Assembly (NCBI GenBank): GCA_016584305.1
Contig: JACEEZ010013541.1
Span: 250,001-314,000, forward strand
DNA from: Chionoecetes opilio
Taxonomy: Eukaryota > Arthropoda > Malacostraca > Decapoda > Majidae
DNA: 64,000 nt
Reading direction: 5' to 3'
A model generated the notes under the pieces. That model did not search any database. It saw nothing but the letters and a program-made list of their open reading frames with translations, and was not told the origin of the DNA. Positions 57,130 through 64,000 of this stretch are shown in pieces. Every line of letters starts with the position of its first letter. The stretch's first letter is position 1. A program made the translations under genes and the position numbers.

Positions 57130-57545
57130 AGTAAGCAATTATATGCCACATCAGCTCAGAGTGGTGGAGGCATTTGTATTCAGCCTTGCAATATAGGAAA
57201 TGGGGGAAAGAACTTTGAAATCTGACAAAATACAAATACCAGGCTACAGTATACCTAGTCTGTAATTATAGTTATACCTCCCCTCCTAGTAAGCCATCAT
57301 ATTCCACAGCAGCTCAGAGTGGTGGAGGCATTTGTATTCAGCCTTGCGACATAGGAAATGGGGGAAAGAACTCTGAAATCTGACAAAATACAAATACCAG
57401 GCTACAGTATACCTAGTCTGTAATTATAGTTATACCTCCCCTCCTAGTAAGCCATCATATTCCACATCAGCTCAGAGTGGTGGAGGCATTTGTATTCAGC
57501 CTTGCGACATAGGAAATGGGGGAAAGAACTTTGAAATCTGACAAA
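57130..57545. repeat. ~158 bp tandem repeat, ~2.7 copies
   Basis: Unit contains CAGCTCAGAGTGGTGGAGGC and TGGGGGAAAGAACTTTGAAA. Confidence 0.85.
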
Positions 57546-57766
57546 ATACAAATACCAAAATGAAATTACAAATATAAGAACGTTTTGAAATTTGACATGC
57601 AATATCCGATGCTGCATCTGAATTACTAAACAGCAAAGCAGTATAAGCAGCAAAAGTTGATGAGCAGAATGAAATACAGAAGCTGACATAACTTATCATA
57701 TTTTGGTAAATTTCCAGTTTGACACCGAATTCACTTTGGTGGACTAAACTTTTTTTCTGGCGAGTT

Positions 57767-57976
57767 TTCACCCCTTGAGACCCATAACGTAATTTCCATT
57801 GTAATTTGGGTACCATTAGACGATTTTTAGTGAATATAAGCTACATTTTATAGTTATGACCTGTTTAGTGTCCTTGTCCACTAACTAATGTGGTATATTC
57901 AGTTACTTTTGGTAATTTTATGGCTCGACAGCAAATTTCTTATAGCAAAGGAAAGATCTGGGCGTGAAGGGGTTAA
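57767..57976 (-). mobile_element. TTAA MITE, copy 17
   Basis: Left flank TTCA, right TTAA. Confidence 0.8.
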
Positions 57977-57989
57977 TGTGTTTTATATT

Positions 57990-58305
57990 AATCTGCTAAC
58001 TGTTTCTGTCGTAAATTACTTTTTTTTTTTTTTTTTTTGAGATTTGCGACAAAAATTATTGAAAAACAAATTGCACCGAAGCTATACCTAACCTAACCTT
58101 TACCTAACTTAAAAACAAGGTAAATTTCCAGACTAACACCGAACTTCCTTTAGTGGACGAAACTGTATTTTTCTGGTGAGTTTTGATGTGTTTTGAATTA
58201 ATCTGCTAACCATTTCTGTCGCAAAAAAAAATTCTTCTTCAAAAATGACAAAAAAAAAAAAAATCAAAATGAACTTATACTTAACCTAATACCTTTACCT
58301 AACTA

Positions 58306-58360
<55 letters not shown>

Positions 58361-58520
58361 AACCTTTATCTAACTAGACTATATATATATAAAACAAATA
58401 ATAATAGAAAAAAAAAAAAAAAATGCGACAGAAACGGTCAGCAGATTAATTCAAAACACATCAAAACTCACCAGAAAAAAATACTTTCGTCCACCATAGT
58501 GAATTTGGTGTTCATCTGGA
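57990..58520. repeat. A/T-homopolymer-rich repeat cluster
   Basis: Three related blocks with ATCTGCTAACYRTTTCTGTC, homopolymer runs and CCTAACCTTTACCTAACT; the last block is inverted (GCGACAGAAACGGTCAGCAG). They look like diverged copies of one element. Confidence 0.6.
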
Positions 58521-58734
58521 ATAATAGCGAAAAATTCAAGTCGTAGGAAGGTGAAAAAATAGAAACAAAGAGGAGTTCCAGTGAAAGAGGTGAAGTTACT
58601 GGTTGACTCTTGCATTAGTAAGAGGGACAGAATAGGGATGAAAATAAAAATATACATGTAAAAGATCCCCTTGACAAATACTAGACTAGATTAGGTTCAC
58701 ATACATCGTTCAGAGGCACAGTTACGTCATGTAT

Positions 58735-58946
58735 ATAACCCCTTGAGACCCAGAACGTAATTTCCATTGTAATTTGGGTACCATTAATGATTTTTAGGGA
58801 ATATAAGCAATGTTTTATGGATAGGACCTGTTTAGTATCCTTGTCGACTAACTAATTTGGTATATTCAGTTACTTTTCGTTATTTTATGCTTCGACAACA
58901 GACAATTTTTTATAGCCAAGGAAAGATCTGGGCGTGAAGGGGTTAA
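58735..58946 (-). mobile_element. TTAA MITE, copy 18
   Basis: Left flank ATAA, right TTAA; next to the putative INPP1 5' exon. Confidence 0.8.
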
Positions 58947-58990
58947 CCAAATAATATTATATAAATAAGTAGAATGTTTAGCTTATTACC

Positions 58991-59170
58991 TTGTTGTCTT
59001 CCCCGCTTTTAGGAACGGCCACATGTGCTGCCAAGCCTGCTACTGCCACACATGCTGCTTTGTCCCTTCCCTCAGGTGTCAGCAGGTGTGTGGTGACTGA
59101 CAGCTGACACGCAGGCTAGCAGGAGAGTCAGCAGACAGAGGCACAAGGGAGGTCACTGCTCACTGGTCCC
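58991..59170 (-). other. Candidate 5' UTR exon and promoter side of INPP1
   Basis: The INPP1 start codon follows an acceptor by one base, so a UTR exon must lie upstream. On the - strand a good donor (AACAAG|GTAATA) occurs at 58990/58989 after about 180 nt of unique, moderately GC-rich sequence. It contains a possible 14-codon upstream ORF (MCGSSRLG...). This would place the INPP1 promoter about 0.6 kb from the NDUFA7 start, in divergent arrangement. Inference only. Confidence 0.3.
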
Positions 59171-59742
59171 ATGGCAGCAGAGTACAGGGTTTTCTACGGG
59201 TTATTCTTATACACGACGGGCATTTAACCTCTTTTCAGACTATTCCTGACACTATACAGCTTCGTTAGTGACTTTGTGTTGGTTTGTCGTTGTTTCAGGC
59301 CTTGAAATAAGAAGTTTCTGTCGTCGGGTGAAGTGCACAGCGTAGAACACGAGTCACGCCCACTTGTACGCCACTTTTGTTGTTGTCTTCGTTTTGCTAG
59401 AAGTGATTTAAAAAAGGAACTTCACATCTTGATATTTCCATGCCAACCAAATTTCAACATAACTCAACAATTATGCAGTTATTAATAAGTGAAATTCTGG
59501 AGAAAACCTAAATTTGCAACAGTATAGATAGGGATAATGCAATAAAGTTACGGTATATATGGGTCTCTAATGCACTCTTCTAATTTATACTGGTTAATAG
59601 CAAATACAATAGTAATACAAAAGCTGGTTAATAGCCATACAAAAGACAGCATAATAGGTATCAATAAAAATAGCACCGTTTATACGTCGGGTGGCTGGGC
59701 GGAACAGCTGAGAGGCCAGTCAGCTGCACAGGCAACACAACT

Positions 59743-61617
59743 ATGCCGAGGGTACATTACAGGGACGTGTCGCCTTTCCTGAGGAGGGTGCGGGGTTTTC
59801 TGCTGGGGTGAGTAAATAGGGCACCAGGGGCTTAAAGAGATAGGGTAAGGGTGGATTAGGTGGCCCCTGAGGGATAATACCTGACGAGGATAAACAGGGG
59901 CCCCGGTGGTCGGCTAGAATTCTTGTTGTAACGCGAACCGAGAACTGTCGTCGACGGTTATATGAGGGGTTACAGGGAGTTTCGTACACAAGTTGTTTCG
60001 TACCCAGGTTTTTTTTAGTTGTTTCGTACATATTTTGAGTTTTTTCGTACATACCTGGTGTCGTTTCGTAACTAGTAATTAAGATCAACTCTGAGCTGAG
60101 TGTACGAAACGACTATGGTTTCATATAGACTACGAAACAACTTGTGTACGAACTGACTGCACCCCATATGAAGGAAGTACATTCGTCGACGTGGAAATTG
60201 TGACGACCTTGTTTAATATTTGTTGTAAAAAAATAGCTTCAATATTTGTTGATAAAAAATAGCTTTAATATTTGTTGATAAAAAATAGCTTTAATATTTG
60301 TTGATAAAAAATAGCTATAATATTTGTTGATAAAAATAGCTATCTGACCCATAAGGAGCAGAAATCCAAGTCTCTCACACCAGCAAACCGGGCATTAGAT
60401 CTAGGTATCTCGAGCCGACACTTTAACTGCCTCATCGGTAGATTCTATTCTTTGTAGTTTTGAACCATTCCATGGCGCAATTGAAAAATAATGGTAGATA
60501 CTATACTACCGAAGTAAGTATTTCACGACACGGTAAGTAGTAGTAGAGTGAGGTTGGTAGTACAGAGATCCACACTACCATAAATTAAAAAAAAAAAAAA
60601 AAAAAAAACCTGGCAAAAACGAGTGCCAGTTCATTCAAAGCACATCAAAACTATTCAGAAAACTAAGTTACAGCCTCGAAATAGCGGGATGAGCTAACCG
60701 TAAATTTACCACAAACCAGGGGCTGTGGTTTTGAATGGGGGAGATCAAAATCACATGCCTAGGTATTGATGCATTAAATATTGAACAAGAGCTCATATGT
60801 ATTGCCCCCCTGGAACCCCCACTAACAAAGGGTTCCACACACCCGAACCCCTCGTGGGTTACTCATTAGTCAGCAAGCTAAAAATAGGTGAGATATTAAC
60901 TCTGTCTTAATGGTTGATTTGCCTAGCATTGGAATTTATTAATTTAATCTAGAACTGAAAATCTAATTCTGCCACCACAGCGGGAACACACCAGCGCCCT
61001 GCGGCAGGCTGACTTCGTGGTCTGCCGCTCCCAGCCTCCACCCGACCTGCCTGCGGGCGTCAGTTCAAACCTGTCGGCGAACTACTACTACATGCGGGAT
61101 GGACGGCGAGCTGTCGGCCCCAACGAGGTGGTGGCCACCAACTCCCCCACCGGACCCACCCTCCTGCTGGCTGACGAGTGAGTCTTGCCCGGCGCGGCTG
61201 TGGCCATTTTGTTCCATTTGATCATTAAGCTCCTATCCGCTTTGTTAGCAGTGTTGTAGTGGTTAATACTCTCAGCTTGCTACTAAGAGGTGGTGGCGTG
61301 AATCATTACCAGAACAATCAAAAGCCACAAATTTAGATGTCCAATTGTAATGAATGAAAAAAAATAGATCACCTGCATATCATGAGGTTACAGGACCAGG
61401 AACTTCCCCCTTTAGTTACTGGAATGTTGCATTTGTTAGAAAATAATGTAAATGATTGACTGTTGTTGTTGTCTTCTTCTTTTGTAACCTTTTCTGCTTA
61501 TTATCGAATATTATCTGTGTCTGCAGGACTGAGGCAGCTGAGGGGGCCGTGACGCCTGCCGTGAAGAAGCCCTGCCTGCCGGGGGTGCAGCACAACTATG
61601 GCCACGCCCCCGTCTAA
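59743..61617 (+). CDS. NDUFA7: NADH dehydrogenase 1 alpha subcomplex subunit 7 (B14.5a), 3 exons
   Basis: Accessory subunit of mitochondrial respiratory complex I. Exons 59743-59807, 60981-61177, 61527-61617 (TAA at 61615); about 117 aa against 113 in human. Exon 1 gives MPRVHYRDVSPFLRRVRGFLLG, like insect orthologues. Exon 2 gives REHTSALRQADF, the hallmark QPPPDLPAG (human QPPPKLPVG) and NYYYMRDGRR (human NYYCTRDGRR). Exon 3 gives AVTPAVKKPCLPG. The exon 2/3 junction is in phase. The exon 1/2 junction is not: exon 1 ends with two extra bases before its GTGAGT donor. One more G in the GGGG run at 59805-59808 would restore it. Another way to keep frame is the acceptor at 60994/60995, which drops REHTS. 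Confidence 0.88.
59979..60153. mobile_element. Inverted-repeat element in NDUFA7 intron 1
   Basis: GTTTCGTACACAAGTTGTTT at the left is matched inverted by the right end (AAACAACTTGTGTACGAAC). Several extra TTTCGTAC motifs lie between. An outer pair (CGTCGACGG...TATGAGGGG and CCCCATATGA...CGTCGACG) suggests a larger element from about 59949 to 60198. Confidence 0.55.
60215..60345. repeat. 26 bp tandem repeat, ~5 copies
   Basis: Unit AATATTTGTTGATAAAAAATAGCTTT in NDUFA7 intron 1. Confidence 0.9.
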
Positions 61618-62559
61618 TGCCGCAGCACTGTGCTTGGGGGATCTATACATAGCTTTGGGGTTGTACATAGTAGTTTCCGAGGGCTAGGAAGTATGTCAGG
61701 TCATCTTAGGTCACTCTTACGCAATACCTTAATTGTTTTGGATTTACACACAGGAGGGGGAAAAGGGATGCGACGCAGGTATCAGTTTACGTTTGTCATG
61801 AAACTGTTAGCACTCAAAGGTCAAGAAGCTATGTAGTAGTTTGTATAATTTGCCACAAATTTAAAGTTCATGTCAGATGACTAGCCGACTATAGTTTTAA
61901 GGTTAACAATTTAGATCTATTAAAATGCTAAAATCCTCAAATGTTTTGATTGTGTGATTGACATGGTGTGCGGGGGTGGTGTGTAGTCTGTAATGAAGGG
62001 CTTATGTACAAAATACCATCCTTAAATATGTATTGATAATGACAATTAAGATGAGCAGAAAAGTTTTTATAAACAGATATACGTACATGCTAAAGACATA
62101 AAAGCCTTGACTAAATAACACATGAGGCAGAGCTAATATACAATCAAAGATAATACATATGTAGATGAGAAGAAAATAAGAGTCTGAACAAGCTATTTTT
62201 CTAAGCTAAATATCAAAAGGATGTGAGCCTTCCTTTCATTACCAAGGACAACACACAGGGTTCGCTAAGTATCCTGGTATAACAATATTCATAGAGCCAT
62301 ATATACAATGACTCCTTATATGTTGTGATGGTTACATTCCCAACTACATAGTTGTATCAATCCCGGCATGTAGGAATACCCAACAGATTGCTACAACTTA
62401 ATTGGCTTTAACAACATTTAAGGCTCTATTATAGAAGTATATATTTGATCACCCAAAGGCATTACTCATAACAGGTACAGTCCCTTTTTCTTAGAGCACA
62501 GAGGGGAGGCGAGGCACAAGCAAGACCAGTGTACCGAGAACAGGACTCTAACATTTAAA
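61618..62559. other. NDUFA7 3' flank
   Basis: Unique AT-rich sequence. ATTAAA near 61918 is a possible poly(A) signal. Nothing else is recognised before the rearranged LINE tail. Confidence 0.35.
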
Positions 62560-62645
62560 AGAAGGCATAAGGAAGCTACAAGAGGTCGAGAGAGATCTAC
62601 AAACGAGGACAAAAGAGAGATCTACACGTGGTGGTTCCTGTAAAA
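62560..62645 (-). mobile_element. Rearranged LINE tail
   Basis: AAGGAAGCTACAAGAGGTCG ... ATCTACACGTGGTGGTTCCT, with an internal duplication of AGAGAGATCTACA. Confidence 0.55.
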
Positions 62646-62670
62646 GATGCACATTCCCCTTTTTTTGGTA

Positions 62671-62881
62671 TTAACCCCTTGAGGCCCAGAACGTAATTTT
62701 CATTGTAACATAACCACCATTCGACGATTTTAATGAACATAAGCAATATTATATACATATGACCTGTTTAATATCTTAGTCCGTTAGCTAATTTGGTATA
62801 TTCAGTTACTTTTCGTTATTTAATGGCTGACAACAGACAATTTTTTATAGCAAAGGAAAGATCTGGGCTTGAAGGGGTTAA
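62671..62881 (-). mobile_element. TTAA MITE, copy 19
   Basis: TTAA on both sides; between NDUFA7 and EMC3. Confidence 0.85.
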
Positions 62882-63020
62882 ATCAATCAATCCTGTAAAA
62901 GACATTAAGGGAAACTCCACAAAGAACATACGAGAGAGAAGTAAGAAGTACGATACATGGTAATAAATACAGAATAACACTTCTTCCATATGTAAATACA
63001 CACTGAATGCTTGTGTGACT

Positions 63021-63229
63021 CTAGCTAGTGGTTCCATATGACTGGCCATTCGCTGACCACTCCAGCTCGGCTTTCACCAGCAGGTCTGACTCGACGTCTT
63101 TAAGTGCCCACCTGTGTTCAGCTATCTCAAGGGCCTCCCACTCCGCTTTGAACGCTGCCTTAGGGTCCTGAGGCATGGCCATGGCGGCGCCGGACATCTG
63201 CTCCTCCATGATACGTGCTTGGTCGGCAG
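63021..63229 (-). CDS. EMC3: EMC3 (ER membrane protein complex subunit 3), last coding exon
   Basis: EMC3 is the Oxa1-family insertase subunit of the ER membrane protein complex. Only the C-terminal exon is in the window: acceptor CTACAG at 63235-63230, two bases completing a split codon, then [19 protein letters not shown] and [17 protein letters not shown]. These align with human EMC3 ADQSRMMQEQMTGAAMAMP and FKTEWEALELTDHQWAL. The stop is TAG at 63023-63021. The conserved cytosolic tail ends a little differently from human ([19 protein letters not shown]). Upstream exons lie beyond 64000. The gene is convergent with NDUFA7. Confidence 0.9.
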
Positions 63230-63734
63230 CTGTAGGGTAATAATAATAATAATTTTATTCTCACCCGAAGGCATACAAGAAAAACAACAACATAATATAT
63301 AGACGAGGGAATTAACTTAAGCACTAAAGCAAATAATTGATAATAGCTATATACCTCTATAATAATAATAATAATAATTTTAATATCGACGACCGGAGGC
63401 ATACAGGCAAAAAAAAAACAACAACAAGACGAGGTGATGCGACAATACGGGACTTTAGACTGGTATTTATTTATATATATATTTTTTTCCGTTGGAGCTC
63501 GGTAAAGGGCCATACTTCACATACTAGATCCCTCAAATACACAAAATAATAATTGGTGAGGGATTAACACTTGATAGACTTTCTTAAACAACAGATTCTT
63601 CGACTTTTTTCTAACACATGACCACAACATTATATACATGAATTACGGTAGACGATCTCCCTCACTATTAATAAAAAAATCAACTTTTAAGAGAACACAA
63701 GACTTAAAATGATGATGACAATAATGATACGTTA

Positions 63735-63996
63735 GAAAAGAACACAACGAAATAAGAACATAAGATAGATAAGATAGATAGATAGATAGATAAATAAGAT
63801 AGATAGATGGATAAATAAGATAAGAAGATAGATAAAAGCATAAGAATAACATAAAAAATAAGGAAGCTACAAGAGGCCGTGAGACCTACACGAGGTAGTT
63901 CCTGTTACTTAACTCTACCTACATCCCCTCTCTTCCCCATCCATGCATTTATCCAGGATGGGGAAGAGAGGTGGATGTAGGTAGTTAAGTAAAAGC
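63735..63996 (-). mobile_element. LINE tail with inverted duplicate at the window edge
   Basis: Tail in reverse orientation with a (GATA)n expansion (63766-63835). At 63905-63990 the ORF-end sequence is present as an inverted pair (CTACCTACATCCCCTCTCTT and AAGAGAGGTGGATGTAGGTA), a hairpin. Confidence 0.6.
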
Positions 63997-64000
63997 ATAG

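Noticed and set aside
59741..60088. 115 aa ORF on the - strand opposite NDUFA7 exon 1
   Set aside because: Shadow of the NDUFA7 exon and the TTTCGTAC repeats.

Overview
This window looks like nuclear DNA of a decapod crustacean, probably a crab. Genes have many short exons with GT-AG introns. Microsatellites and minisatellites fill the introns. There is a fragment of arthropod-type 18S rRNA. Dozens of copies belong to a few transposon families, including a LINE whose 3' tail and C-terminal peptide I associate with decapod genomes. Nothing suggests prokaryotic or viral DNA. The decapod call is inference from these features, not from a database search.

Layout. (1) 18-27466, + strand: the 3' part of a ninein (NIN/NINL/Bsg25D family) centrosomal coiled-coil gene, 19 exons visible, 5' end outside the window. 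(2) 30741-38802, - strand: a complete 10-exon mitochondrial ALDH2-type aldehyde dehydrogenase. (3) 40922-42606, - strand: a complete 4-exon secreted IGFBP-domain protein with a plausible TATA/Inr promoter. (4) 47353-54668, - strand: a complete 7-exon coding region for inositol polyphosphate 1-phosphatase (INPP1), perhaps with a 5' UTR exon ending at 58990. (5) 59743-61617, + strand: a complete 3-exon NDUFA7 gene (complex I), probably divergent from INPP1. (6) 63021-63229, - strand: the last coding exon of EMC3, convergent with NDUFA7. These are unrelated housekeeping or signalling genes; I see no operon-like or pathway logic linking them.

Repeats explain most of the rest. The commonest is a ~210 bp TTAA-flanked MITE (piggyBac-like), 19 copies. 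There are also 3' tails of one 5'-truncated LINE, several TA-flanked pogo/Tigger-like elements (one keeps the start of a transposase with a CENP-B-type helix-turn-helix), a hAT-like element with a perfect 8 bp target duplication, a tRNA-derived SINE nested in a MITE, a foldback hairpin, and about 30 tandem arrays. The largest array has ~98 copies of a 39 bp unit inside a ninein intron.

Most worth a second look: LINE tails lie directly upstream of the 3' splice sites of three consecutive INPP1 exons; one of these exon starts is present in four tandem copies; a ~160 bp inverted repeat flanks ALDH exons 3-5; and six single-base indels interrupt otherwise conserved exons of four genes, which probably reflects sequence error rather than gene death.
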